The position numbers and the translations under genes were made by a program. DNA of 64,000 nt, taken from assembly GCA_963747405.1 (NCBI GenBank), contig CAVVFG010000008.1, positions 164,877 to 228,876 on the forward strand. The letters are read 5' to 3'. Positions 8,520 to 16,760 of this stretch are shown piece by piece. Each line of letters starts with the position of its first letter. The first letter of the stretch is position 1. Below the pieces are notes generated by a model. The model saw only the letters and a program-made list of their open reading frames with translations, searched no databases and had not been told where the DNA came from. This DNA comes from Fodinibacter sp963747405. Lineage in GTDB: Bacteria; Actinomycetota; Actinomycetes; Actinomycetales; Dermatophilaceae.

Positions 8520-8560
8520 GGCGGGCACAACAGGGTGCCTTCCCGGGTGAGAGGACCACC

Positions 8561-10003
8561 ATGGCTGCCGTCGCGGAGCCCTACCGGATCAAGATGGTCG
8601 AGCCCATCACGCTGACCACTCCCGCGCAGCGGCAGGACGCCATCCGGGCAGCGGGGTACAACACGTTCCTGCTCCACAGCGACGACGTCTATATCGACCT
8701 GCTGACCGACTCGGGCACGTCGGCGATGAGTGACCGGCAGTGGAGCGCCATGATGCTCGGTGATGAGGCCTACGCGGGAGCCCGCTCGTTCGACCACCTG
8801 GTGACGGCCGTGCGCGACAACTACGGCTTCCCCTACGTGTGCCCGACCCACCAGGGCCGCGGGGCGGAGCACCTCATCTCCAGGATCCTCATCCGCCCCG
8901 GCCAGCACGTGCCGGGCAACATGTACTTCACGACGACCCGTCTGCACCAGGAGCTCGCCGGGGGCATCTTCGACGACGTCATCATCGACGAGGCGCACGA
9001 CCCCCGCTCGCTGCACCCGTTCAAGGGCAACGTCGACATCGGCAAGCTCGAGGCCCTCGTCGCGCAGGTGGGCGCCGAGAACATCGCGTACGTGAACGTC
9101 GCCGTCACGGTGAACATGGCTGGTGGACAACCTGTGTCGATGGAGAACCTGCGAGCGGTCCGCGAGGTGTGCGACCGGCACGGGATCATCATGTGGTCCG
9201 ATGCCACGCGCCTGGCCGAGAACGCCTGGTTCATCAAGCACCGTGAGCCCGGCTACGCCGACCGCTCGAGTGCCTCCATCGCCAAGGAGATGCTCTCCCA
9301 CTTCGACGGCCTGACGATGTCGGGCAAGAAGGACTGCCTGGTCAACATCGGCGGCTTCCTCGCCATGCGCGACGAGAGCATCCTGCTCAAAGCCCAAGAG
9401 CTCGTCGTCGTGTACGAGGGCATGCCCACCTACGGGGGGCTCGCCGGCCGCGACCTCGAGGCGATGGCGGTGGGCATGCGCGAGGCCCTCGACGACGACT
9501 ACCTCACCCACCGCATCGGCCAGGTCGCGTACCTCGGTGAGCGACTCATGGCAGCGGGGGTGCCGATCATCAAGCCGACCGGGGGCCACGCGGTGTTCAT
9601 CGACGCCGCCGCCTTCCTGCCCCACCTGTCCCAGGACGAGCTGCCCGCGCAGAGCCTCGCGGCACAGATCTACCTCGACTCGGGCGTGCGGGCCATGGAG
9701 CGCGGCATCGTCTCCGCCGGGCGCGACGGCGAGGGCCGAAACCGCCACCCGAAGCTGGAGCTGGTCCGGCTCACCATCCCGCGGCGGGTCTACACCAACT
9801 CGCACATGGACGTCGTGGCCGACTCGGTGATCCGGGTGCACCAGCGACGCCGAGACATCGGCGGGCTCGAGTTCGACTACGAGTCACCGACGTTGCGGTT
9901 CTTCACCTCCCGCTTCCGGCCTGTCGTCCGTGACGTCCAACGCTCCATGGCGGGCGTGGAGCAAGCCGGGAGGCAGCCCGTGGCGCTCGGAGCGCTCATC
10001 TGA
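8561..10003 (+). CDS. tpl: Tyrosine phenol-lyase
   Basis: PLP enzyme that splits L-tyrosine into phenol, pyruvate and ammonia (reversible). The 480-residue product aligns with almost the same numbering as the Citrobacter enzyme: Y71 (DEAYAG), T124 (MYFTTTR), D214 and R217 (SDATR), PLP-lysine K257 (SGKKDCLV) and the tyrosine-specificity residue R381 (AMERGIVS). The RFFTSRF motif keeps the Phe that tryptophanases replace with His. Tryptophanase would have Ile/Val in place of R381, so the TPL call is favoured. A 24-residue C-terminal tail beyond the usual end is present. ATG 8561 follows GTGAGAGGACCACC. It sits alone, downstream of repeated TTGTGCACA sites. Confidence 0.92.
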   Translation: MAAVAEPYRIKMVEPITLTTPAQRQDAIRAAGYNTFLLHSDDVYIDLLTDSGTSAMSDRQWSAMMLGDEAYAGARSFDHLVTAVRDNYGFPYVCPTHQGRGAEHLISRILIRPGQHVPGNMYFTTTRLHQELAGGIFDDVIIDEAHDPRSLHPFKGNVDIGKLEALVAQVGAENIAYVNVAVTVNMAGGQPVSMENLRAVREVCDRHGIIMWSDATRLAENAWFIKHREPGYADRSSASIAKEMLSHFDGLTMSGKKDCLVNIGGFLAMRDESILLKAQELVVVYEGMPTYGGLAGRDLEAMAVGMREALDDDYLTHRIGQVAYLGERLMAAGVPIIKPTGGHAVFIDAAAFLPHLSQDELPAQSLAAQIYLDSGVRAMERGIVSAGRDGEGRNRHPKLELVRLTIPRRVYTNSHMDVVADSVIRVHQRRRDIGGLEFDYESPTLRFFTSRFRPVVRDVQRSMAGVEQAGRQPVALGALI

Positions 10004-10131
10004 CACCGCAGGGAACGCCACGGTCGGTGCACGCTGGCTCGGTGCCCTCGCACGCAGCAGCCTCCGGCCGGGCATGACACCGATGGTTGCCGAGCCGAAC
10101 TGGCCACCATCCGGCGGCAGCCTTTCGATGC

Positions 10132-10602
10132 TCAGCCCGCAGTGGCCCGTGCGCGTCCCATGTCGGAGATGACATCGAGCATCGCCTGCTTGGCGTAGGC
10201 CCAGTTGTGACACTTGAAACTCCGCAAGCCCTCGAACGTCGTCCCGCACGACACGCACCGCACGTGTGCGATCGCGCGCGGGGCCTCGGTGTTGACGTAC
10301 TTCTGTGTGCCGAGGATGACCTGGGCGATCATCGATGCGGAGTGCACGTGTGACAGCCCGGACGCGACGATGTCGAGCCAGTTGACCTCACGATCGCACT
10401 TCGAGCAGGTGCGCATGTCGCCACTGACCCAAAGCGGCGCGCCGATGGTCTCGGGCTGCATCCCGAGCAACTTCTCGATCTCACGGACGTCTTCATCAGA
10501 CGTGACCCACCGATGAGATCCGGGGAGGGAGGCCGGTGAGTCGTAGACCTGCCGGAACACGGCGTCGTCGACTGCGATGGTGTGGCCCTGCTTGTCCTGC
10601 AT
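10132..10602 (-). CDS. Hypothetical protein with two CxxC motifs
   Basis: 156 residues; family not recognised. The start ATG 10602 has an excellent ribosome-binding site (GCAGGAGGCAGCC). The N-terminal half contains HRWVTSDEDVREIEKLLG; the C-terminal half carries CSKCDREVNW and, 50 residues later, HVRCVSCGTTFEG, a spacing that suggests one split zinc ribbon. A cytosolic location is likely because no membrane segment is seen. It is convergent with tpl. A promoter must lie in the 384-bp gap upstream. Confidence 0.7.
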   Translation of the reverse strand: MQDKQGHTIAVDDAVFRQVYDSPASLPGSHRWVTSDEDVREIEKLLGMQPETIGAPLWVSGDMRTCSKCDREVNWLDIVASGLSHVHSASMIAQVILGTQKYVNTEAPRAIAHVRCVSCGTTFEGLRSFKCHNWAYAKQAMLDVISDMGRARATAG

Positions 10603-10986
10603 GGCTGCCTCCTGCGAGAGGTTCGTGCGAGGTTGAGATCCGATGTGGGCCGCCATCCGGTGGGCACGTTTCAGCTGCGATACCCCAGGCCGCTCCTGGG
10701 TAAGGACCCGCGGAGGGCGTCGGTGATACACCGACGTCACCACCCGAGCGATGCGCGGCGCCATGACGCTGCTGCAACGTGGTGCCTTGGCACCTCCAGT
10801 TGGTCTGGCGACCCGCTCCGGGCGGGAGTGCAACCGGGTGCTGAACAATGCCGCGCGCGGGAAGGACTGCGAGGCAGGTCGTTGGGTGTGCACCACATGC
10901 TGACGTCGGGCACTGCTGATGAGAACTTGTGCGCTGTGCGCCCCGGCCAGGGTCTTGGCCGGGGCGGCGCGCTGGAACCTTTGCGG
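10603..10986. other. Intergenic region with one hairpin
   Basis: I see no supported gene in this 384-bp gap. It contains the promoter of the CxxC protein and, at its far end, the hairpin after the ABC transporter genes. Open frames on both strands are Arg/Pro-rich and have no ribosome-binding sites. Confidence 0.4.
10941..10964 (-). terminator. Hairpin terminator after the ABC exporter operon
   Basis: CCCCGGCCA, six-base loop, TGGCCGGGG: a perfect 9-bp GC-rich stem 23 bp beyond the permease stop codon. No U-tract is present on the transcribed side. Confidence 0.5.
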
Positions 10987-12174
10987 TCACCCGGCGCGGA
11001 GTGCCTCGCGCAGGCGCACCCGGGCGCCGGTGCGAAGGACGGCGTTGGAGTAGATCCGGCCGGCGCCCCAGACGAGTATCGGGATCACGGCCAAGGAGAT
11101 CGCGAGCGAGGCGATGACCTCCCAGGTCTCGACGGTGCCGAGCGCTATCCGCATCGGCATCACCATGGGTGCGGCGAAGGGGATGTAGCTGAGCACCACG
11201 ACGATCGGGTTGGTCGGGTCCCAGGGGGCGATGCTGATCCCGATCACGTAGGGGATGATCATGAGGATGAGCACCGGTGCCGTGACGGATGCGACGTCCT
11301 CCTGCCGGGAGACCAGCGAGGCCAAGGCGGCCAGGGCCAGCGAGAACGTGGCGAACCCGACCACGAACCACACCAGTGCCCAGGCGATCGTGGCGCCCAG
11401 GTCGAGGCTGCTGGTGTCAAGCAGCCCGAGGGCCAGTGCGGTGCCGGCGGCGGCGGCAATGACGGCGACGACCTGGAGCAGGCCAATGACGCCGATGCCG
11501 GTCACCTTGCCGGCCATGAGTTGCCAGGGGCGGATGGTGCTGAGCAGCAGCTCGACGACACGAGTGGACTTCTCCTCTACGACGCCCTGCGACACGAGCT
11601 GAGCAGTCGTCTGGAGCGCGAGGAAGAGCAGGATGCCGGCCACGTACCCCGCCACGATCTGCCCACCGTCACGCTCCGGCGCCGGGTCGAGCGCCTTTAT
11701 CTTCACCGTTGCCGAGGCCAGCTGCTCGGCCACCTGAGCCGGGTCACCTCCGAGGTCGGTGACGGCGGCACTGAGTGCGGCCTGCTGGCGCAGCACCGTC
11801 AGCATCGCGTACTGGCTCGGGTCGGGCTGGGATCGCACCACGACGGTGAAGTCCGTGGGGCCTCCGGTCAGGGCGGCGTCGGCCTCCCCGTCAGCCACGG
11901 CCGCCCGCGCGGCGGCATCGTCGTCCACCTGGGTGATCCTGACGGCTTCGTCGTTCGCACTCGCGATGTCCTGCAGGGGTTTCCCGAGCGGCGCGGTCTG
12001 CGGGGTCACCGCGACGCTCGCGGCCGAGGACGAGCCGAGGGCGAGGTCCAGGATGACGCCGCCCGCGACGATCGCCACCACCAGCAGGCCCGTGGTCCAC
12101 ATGAAGGCCTTGGACCGGATGCGGGTGGTGATCTCGCGCCCCGCGACGAGACGGATCGTCTCAAGCGCGCTCAT
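10987..12174 (-). CDS. ABC-2 type exporter permease (NatB-like)
   Basis: A 395-residue membrane protein. After a cytoplasmic MSALETIRLVAGREITTR start there is one N-terminal transmembrane helix (about 25-45), a large extracytoplasmic domain (about 50-170), then five to six membrane helices starting at IVAGYVAGILLFL. This is the topology of NatB/YhaP-type permeases that export sodium or small drugs. The VVEEKSTRVVELLLSTI segment is the conserved coupling stretch of this family. ATG 12174 overlaps the stop of the ATPase gene by 4 bp. Confidence 0.88.
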   Translation of the reverse strand: MSALETIRLVAGREITTRIRSKAFMWTTGLLVVAIVAGGVILDLALGSSSAASVAVTPQTAPLGKPLQDIASANDEAVRITQVDDDAAARAAVADGEADAALTGGPTDFTVVVRSQPDPSQYAMLTVLRQQAALSAAVTDLGGDPAQVAEQLASATVKIKALDPAPERDGGQIVAGYVAGILLFLALQTTAQLVSQGVVEEKSTRVVELLLSTIRPWQLMAGKVTGIGVIGLLQVVAVIAAAAGTALALGLLDTSSLDLGATIAWALVWFVVGFATFSLALAALASLVSRQEDVASVTAPVLILMIIPYVIGISIAPWDPTNPIVVVLSYIPFAAPMVMPMRIALGTVETWEVIASLAISLAVIPILVWGAGRIYSNAVLRTGARVRLREALRAG

Positions 12175-13124
12175 GCCCGGGCTCCTTCGTCGGCTCGGTT
12201 GGCCGTCGGTGGGTCGGTGGGGTCGCTGACCGCGTGACGGTACAGCTCGACCAGGTGCGGCCGGACCGGACCGAAGGCATGCACCGGGCCCACGGTCAGC
12301 GCTGCCTGCAGCAGCTCCTGGCCGACGTCGTCGGGGTGGCCCTGTCGGTCCACCTCGACGACGGTCAGTGGTCCCTCGGCGCGGGCGACGCGCGCCCCGG
12401 GCACTCTCGCGGGCCACCCCGTGTCTGCCGGCGGACCCTGCACCTGCCACCGCAGCCCACCGCGGCTGCGCAGCTCGTCGATCGAGCCGATGGCCACCAT
12501 CGAGCCCTCCTTGATGATGCCGACACGGTCGCAAAGCCGCTCGACGAGGTCGAGCTGGTGCGAGGAGAACAGAACGGGGACACCCGCATCGGCTTGGGCC
12601 CTCAGCACCCGGCTCATCACGTCGACCGCGACGGGGTCCAGGCCGGAGAACGGTTCGTCGAGGATCAGGATGTCCGGCTCGTAGACCAGTGCCGCGCACA
12701 GCTGCACCCGCTGCTGATTTCCCAGCGACAGCTTCTGGACCTCGTCGTCGACCCGGCTCGAGATGCCGAGGACCTCCGTCCAGTGCTGCACCGCCTCCTC
12801 GGCCTGCACCGCACTCCGCCCGTGCAGCCTCGCGAGGTAACGCAGCTGGCTCCCCACCCGCATGCGCGGGTAGAGGCCGCGTTCCTCGGGCATGTAGCCG
12901 ATCCGGCGGCTCACCGTGAGGTCCACCGGCCTCCCCGCCCACCGGACCTCGCCCGCATCCGCGGCAAGCACGCCAACCGCAATTCGCATCGCCGTGGTCT
13001 TTCCGGCGCCGTTGGATCCGACAAATCCAAAGATCTCGCCGGACTCGACGGAAAGGCTCATCTGGCGCAGGGCATGGACGTCGCCGTACGCCTTGTCTAG
13101 GTTCACCAGCTCGAACTCGGGCAA
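12171..13124 (-). CDS. ABC exporter ATP-binding protein (NatA-like)
   Basis: Energises the permease encoded next to it. The 317-residue protein has Walker A GSNGAGKTT, signature LSLGNQQRVQL, Walker B ILILDEPFSG and an SSHQLD switch region, followed by a C-terminal DUF4162-like tail seen in NatA-type ATPases. I chose TTG 13124 because AGAGGAGGGG lies 6 bp upstream and the domain starts at once (LPEFELVNLDKAYGD); starts further upstream add only Arg-rich sequence. It is the first gene of a two-gene operon with overlapping stop/start. Confidence 0.88.
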   Translation of the reverse strand: MPEFELVNLDKAYGDVHALRQMSLSVESGEIFGFVGSNGAGKTTAMRIAVGVLAADAGEVRWAGRPVDLTVSRRIGYMPEERGLYPRMRVGSQLRYLARLHGRSAVQAEEAVQHWTEVLGISSRVDDEVQKLSLGNQQRVQLCAALVYEPDILILDEPFSGLDPVAVDVMSRVLRAQADAGVPVLFSSHQLDLVERLCDRVGIIKEGSMVAIGSIDELRSRGGLRWQVQGPPADTGWPARVPGARVARAEGPLTVVEVDRQGHPDDVGQELLQAALTVGPVHAFGPVRPHLVELYRHAVSDPTDPPTANRADEGARA

Positions 13125-13598
13125 AGGGCCCCTCCTCTGGACCGCTGTGGACCGCCCACAGTAGTGGTCCGAAGTCCGCCGGGGCCGCCTCGATACTCCA
13201 GGGCCAAGCCCACCTCGGGTGCCCACCCCATGGCCGATGAACTGTGCACTCCTGAGTTCCCGCAGTTCACGGGGTCGGTTAGGGGTGGGCGCTTTGCCTG
13301 ACGCCTACGCTGAGTGCGTCAGCGACGAGGCCGGCGGTTTCGAGACCCGGCGTGGCTGTCACGGGCCCGGTGCTCGATCGGGTATCCGGCTTGTGAACCG
13401 GGAGGTCTGGGCGTGGCGGCCTGGCTGGCTGGCGTGCCGGTCCTGGGCTGGGTCGAGGAACGGATCGAGTGGGAGGTTGGTCCGTACCGCCGCGGCGGCG
13501 AGGCCGAGATGACGAACTGGAGCCCGCCCGGTGACGAGCAGCAACGAGGCACGCTCGTGCGGGAGAAGATACTGAGCTACCGGTCGGAAGGAGAGGAC
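13125..13598. other. Intergenic region, no clear gene
   Basis: A 474-bp gap between the divergent ABC operon and the YceH-methyltransferase gene. The frame of the downstream gene stays open upstream to about 13314, and the stretch from 13509 (MTNWSPPGDEQQR) looks slightly protein-like, so a longer N-terminus cannot be excluded. I see no RNA gene or repeat. Confidence 0.4.
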
Positions 13599-14810
13599 AT
13601 GCCGCCCCTGCCACATCTGGAGCCCCCCGAGCAGCGGGTCCTCGGGGCCTTGCTGGAGAAGCAGGTCACCGTGCCCACCTCCTATCCCCTCACGGTCAAC
13701 GCGCTGCGCACGGCGTGCAACCAGAGCACCAGCCGGGACCCGGTCGTCGACTACGGCGACCAGACGGTCGAGTCCAGTGCGCGCGCGCTCAAGGCGAAGG
13801 GGCTGGTGCGGGTGGTCTGGGACGGGCGGGGCCAGCGGACTTTGAAGTTCCACCAGCTCCTCGACGAGGCGCTCGGTCTTGATCCCGGCGAGCGTGCGCT
13901 GATCACCGTGCTGCTGCTGCGCGGCCCACAGTCCGCGGGCGAGCTGCGGACCCGCACTGAGCGGCTGCACGGGTTCACTGACCGGGCTGCGGTCGAGGAC
14001 TGTCTGACCAGGCTCGCCTGCCGGGAGGAGCCGCTCGTCCAGGAACTCGCCCGGCTCCCCGGCTGGCAGGACCCGCGCTGGATCCACCTGCTCGGGCCGG
14101 TGGAGCTGCCTTCGGACGCGCACGCGGCCTCCGAGGCGGTCGACCTGGAGAGCATCCTCGCCGAGGGGCCGCAGGCTCGTGACGCCAAGGTGAGCGCCGC
14201 ATACGACTCGCTCGCCGGTGATTATGCGACCAGGCTCGCCCCAGATCTCGACGGCACACCCTTCGAGCGGTGGCTCCTGGAGCGGGTCGTCGATCTGGCG
14301 GGCGGCCACCCCGTGGCGGATGTCGGCTGCGGCCCCGGCCTGATCAGCGCCTACCTGCGCGACCACGGTGCCCGGGTGGTGGGATCGGACCTGAGTGCCG
14401 AGATGGTTGCGCAGGCTCGGCGCGCCCATCGCGAGATCACGTTCGAGGTGCGCGACCTGCGGCACCTGATGCGCCCCGTCGATGCGGATGGGTGGGGCGT
14501 GGTGCTCGCGTGGTACTCCCTGGTGCACCTGGCCGCGTCCGAGCTTCGCGAGGCGATCGCCGCCCTCGTTCGCCCGCTGCGCTCGGACGGCCACGTGGTG
14601 CTCAGTCTGTTCGCCGGTCCATCGATCAGGCATGTCGCCGAGCTATGGGACATCCCGATCGATCTTGACTTCGTCCACCACGACCCAGCCACCGTCATCG
14701 CAGCTGCGCAGGCGGCCGGCCTGACCGACTTGGAGTGGTACCAGCGCGGTGTCGTGCCCACTGAGGGCGAGCCGGTCAACCGCTTCTACCTCATCGGTCG
14801 GCGCCGCTGA
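13599..14810 (+). CDS. DUF480 (YceH-like) - SAM methyltransferase fusion
   Basis: 403 residues in two parts. Residues 1-170 match DUF480/YceH: the opening EPPEQRVLGALLEKQVTVP and the winged-helix pair with LTVNALRTACNQ. Residues about 195-400 are a class I methyltransferase: VADVGCGPGLISAYL (motif I), GSDLSAEM (motif II) and LRSDGHVVLSLF (post motif). YceH is normally a stand-alone protein of about 215 residues, so the second half is a fusion; the substrate is unknown. ATG 13599 has GGAAGGAGAGGAC directly upstream. The gene is monocistronic. Confidence 0.85.
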   Translation: MPPLPHLEPPEQRVLGALLEKQVTVPTSYPLTVNALRTACNQSTSRDPVVDYGDQTVESSARALKAKGLVRVVWDGRGQRTLKFHQLLDEALGLDPGERALITVLLLRGPQSAGELRTRTERLHGFTDRAAVEDCLTRLACREEPLVQELARLPGWQDPRWIHLLGPVELPSDAHAASEAVDLESILAEGPQARDAKVSAAYDSLAGDYATRLAPDLDGTPFERWLLERVVDLAGGHPVADVGCGPGLISAYLRDHGARVVGSDLSAEMVAQARRAHREITFEVRDLRHLMRPVDADGWGVVLAWYSLVHLAASELREAIAALVRPLRSDGHVVLSLFAGPSIRHVAELWDIPIDLDFVHHDPATVIAAAQAAGLTDLEWYQRGVVPTEGEPVNRFYLIGRRR

Positions 14811-14992
14811 GCCCCGGCGACCCAGCTGGAGTCCACGCTGTCAGGGATCAACACGCAGCGCGCCTCGCGGCGGAAGGGACACAGTTCCTAGCCAGCGGCG
14901 CCCCCACGCCCGCCGGCGCTACTTCCCCAGGAGACTGCTGAGCAAATGCGTGCATGCGGGGCTGGTCGGTGCGCGTTTGGAAGAGTGGGCGT

Positions 14993-15104
14993 ATGCAGGG
15001 TCGTGCGCGGGATCAGCGTGATCTGCTCGATGTGGAGTCGGTCGCTAGGCATCTGCTGGAGCCGGGGAGTGTGTACGCGTTCTTGGCGCAGCACCGGCAT
15101 GGAC
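14993..15104 (+). pseudogene. IS1182-family transposase, N-terminal remnant
   Basis: Starting at ATG 14993 the frame reads MQGRARDQRDLLDVESVA and continues HLLEPGSVYAFLAQHR, the highly conserved start of actinobacterial IS1182 transposases. Homology stops after about 35 of the roughly 450-500 expected residues, at about 15098, where an unrelated coding frame takes over. The DDE catalytic domain is absent. The remnant marks an old insertion and deletion event. Confidence 0.7.
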
Positions 15105-15105
15105 G

Positions 15106-15474
15106 CTGGACGGCAAACCCCTGCCCTACACGGACACCCGCGACGACACGGACCCGCCCGATGAGCCCGGCTCCGTCATCCCTGTCGGAGTGATCGACGG
15201 CCCGGTGCTCCCGGCCTGTGCCGGTGCCGACCGGGTCTGGGGCTCATGCGCACACGCCGAGGCGATCGACGCCCGGCTCGCCAACGCCGGAACAGCCGTC
15301 CACTCGCTCATCCGGCAGGACGGCGCCCGTCATGGACTCGGACGGCTCGTGCCCTACCAGCCCCAGGCCGCCGAGCCCGCGAGCCGGCTGACCGGAACCA
15401 GCGTCGCCAGCGACCGACGCGCCTTGGCCGACAGCTGGCCACAGATCCTGAACTTCCTCGCAGCGGCGTCCTAG
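15106..15474 (+). pseudogene. Orphan C-terminal coding fragment fused to the IS1182 remnant
   Basis: From CTG 15106 a 122-codon frame runs to TAG 15472-15474 and looks like real protein (LDGKPLPYTDTRDDTD, then GVIDGPVLPACAGADRVWG and a C-terminal ALADSWPQILNFLAAAS). It has no start codon at its left edge, where it joins the transposase remnant in another frame; the first usable start is GTG 15190. I do not recognise the family. It is most likely the 3' end of a gene whose front was lost when the IS1182 region was deleted. Confidence 0.45.
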
Positions 15475-15529
15475 CCATCCCATCTCGCACCCCGTCCGCC
15501 ACCGCCACGAATGCCCGCCTCGACGATCG

Positions 15530-15855
15530 TCATGCCGACAGGTCGCCGGAGTCGATGCTCAGCTGGCAGCTGGAGTACGGCGCGAAGATCGGTCGTGCGG
15601 CGACGAACTTCACGGGCCCCATCGTCTTCGTCGTCGTCTCGAGACACCACGGCGGTGCCTTCGTCGTGTTCACCAAGGCTCTCCCCGAGACCATCGAGAT
15701 CGCCGCGGTGGAGGGTTCGCCGACGAGTTCGACGCCATCAACACCACAGAGCGCGCTCTGCGGGTCGGGTCGGTCGACCGGATCATCCCGGCCGCGACGC
15801 TGCGGCCGTACGTCGTCGACGCGCTATACCGGGGGATGTCGCGCACCCCCGGTAA
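15530..15855 (+). pseudogene. Acyl-CoA carboxylase carboxyltransferase tail with internal deletion
   Basis: The first segment (to about 15715) reads WQLEYGAKIGRAATNF, then GPIVFVVVSRHHGGAFVVF and IEIAAVEGS, the core of an actinobacterial acyl-CoA carboxylase beta/carboxyltransferase domain. It then jumps, in another frame, to FADEFDAINTTERALRVGS and DRIIPAATLRPYVVDAL, which is the extreme C-terminus of the same family. About 100 residues expected between them are missing, as is the whole N-terminal part. The remnant stops 10 bp from the end of the convergent phosphopantetheinyl transferase gene. Confidence 0.65.
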
Positions 15856-15865
15856 GACCGGAGTG

Positions 15866-16702
15866 CTACTCCCCCGGGGTGACCAGCGGACTGCCGACCC
15901 AGCTGTGCACCGGCGTCGCGAGGGCCACGTCCGTGGCCCCGGGGAGCACCGTCGGGGGGTCGAGCTGTCCCTGAGCGGCAACGGTGAGGAGATAGACCCC
16001 CTCCCGGCGCCACCATCCGGGCATGACCGGGCCGACCCATTGTGCTGCGGCGAACCTCGCCCACCCGTCGCCGCGCGGCTCGGACTCCACGGTGATCTCC
16101 ACCGAGCGGGTGTCCGCCCGCAGGCCCACACGCAGCACCTTGAGCGCTGCCTCCTTGGCCGACCACACCAGGTTCGCCGCCGCGTCGTGGCCGAGCCGGG
16201 GGTCCGCGGCGGCCGCGCCCCTCACCCAATCCTGCTCGGCGCGCGTCAGGAAGTCGGTCACGAACCCCTCGCTGCGTGGTTCGACGACCTCGAGGTCGAT
16301 GCCCAACGCCGGGGCCTCACCCGCGCCCGAGGCGCCGATGACCGCCACGGCGCACCCGGCGCGGTCCGACAGCGAGATGTCCCACGGTGCCATGGCGCCC
16401 TCGATCACGACATAGGGGGCGCCGGTCATCCGGTTCAGCACCTCGATCCGAGCGAGCGCGGCTGGGTCGGTGTCCAGCCCGACGCGGGCGGCCACGGTCC
16501 GCTTGCCCACCCATCGACGCAGCAGGTACTCGTTGCGCCGCTTGGTGAAACGCATGGCGTCGACCCTTGCCCGTTCACGGGCCGACAACCACTCCAGGCC
16601 ATCGGGGAGGGCATTCTCATGACCTGCCCACCAGTGCCTCTCGGCCGGTTCCTGGAGGGGGGCCGGGACGCTTCCAGTCCCTGCTGCGCCGCTCGCGTCC
16701 AC
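15866..16702 (-). CDS. 4'-phosphopantetheinyl transferase (Sfp type)
   Basis: Transfers phosphopantetheine from CoA to acyl- or peptidyl-carrier domains. The 278-residue protein has the Sfp/HetI signatures: GIDLEVVEPR (Mg-binding Asp and Glu) and WSAKEAALKVL (catalytic Lys region), plus the N-terminal RRNEYLLRRW motif. Start GTG 16702. No carrier-protein megasynthase remains within this window; the neighbouring carboxylase remnant, regulator and PfaD-like flavoprotein suggest it once served a fatty-acid or polyketide-type synthase here. It may still act on carriers encoded elsewhere. Confidence 0.88.
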   Translation of the reverse strand: MDASGAAGTGSVPAPLQEPAERHWWAGHENALPDGLEWLSARERARVDAMRFTKRRNEYLLRRWVGKRTVAARVGLDTDPAALARIEVLNRMTGAPYVVIEGAMAPWDISLSDRAGCAVAVIGASGAGEAPALGIDLEVVEPRSEGFVTDFLTRAEQDWVRGAAAADPRLGHDAAANLVWSAKEAALKVLRVGLRADTRSVEITVESEPRGDGWARFAAAQWVGPVMPGWWRREGVYLLTVAAQGQLDPPTVLPGATDVALATPVHSWVGSPLVTPGE

Positions 16703-16760
16703 CCCACCATCCTAGGGAGGTGCACTGGAGCGGCGCGTGCACGGCAGTCGGGCGCCTGGT

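Noticed and set aside
6776..9841. A 1021-codon minus-strand open frame
   Set aside because: Only its last third is the EEP protein; the rest is antisense to tpl and the DUF6582-like gene and is His/Arg-rich shadow sequence.
8561..10003. Tryptophanase instead of tyrosine phenol-lyase
   Set aside because: R381 and the RFFT motif match TPL; tryptophanase has Ile/Val and RHFT at these positions.
15866..16702. Link of the phosphopantetheinyl transferase to an intact synthase
   Set aside because: No ketosynthase, acyltransferase or carrier motif was found in any frame from 13 to 20 kb.
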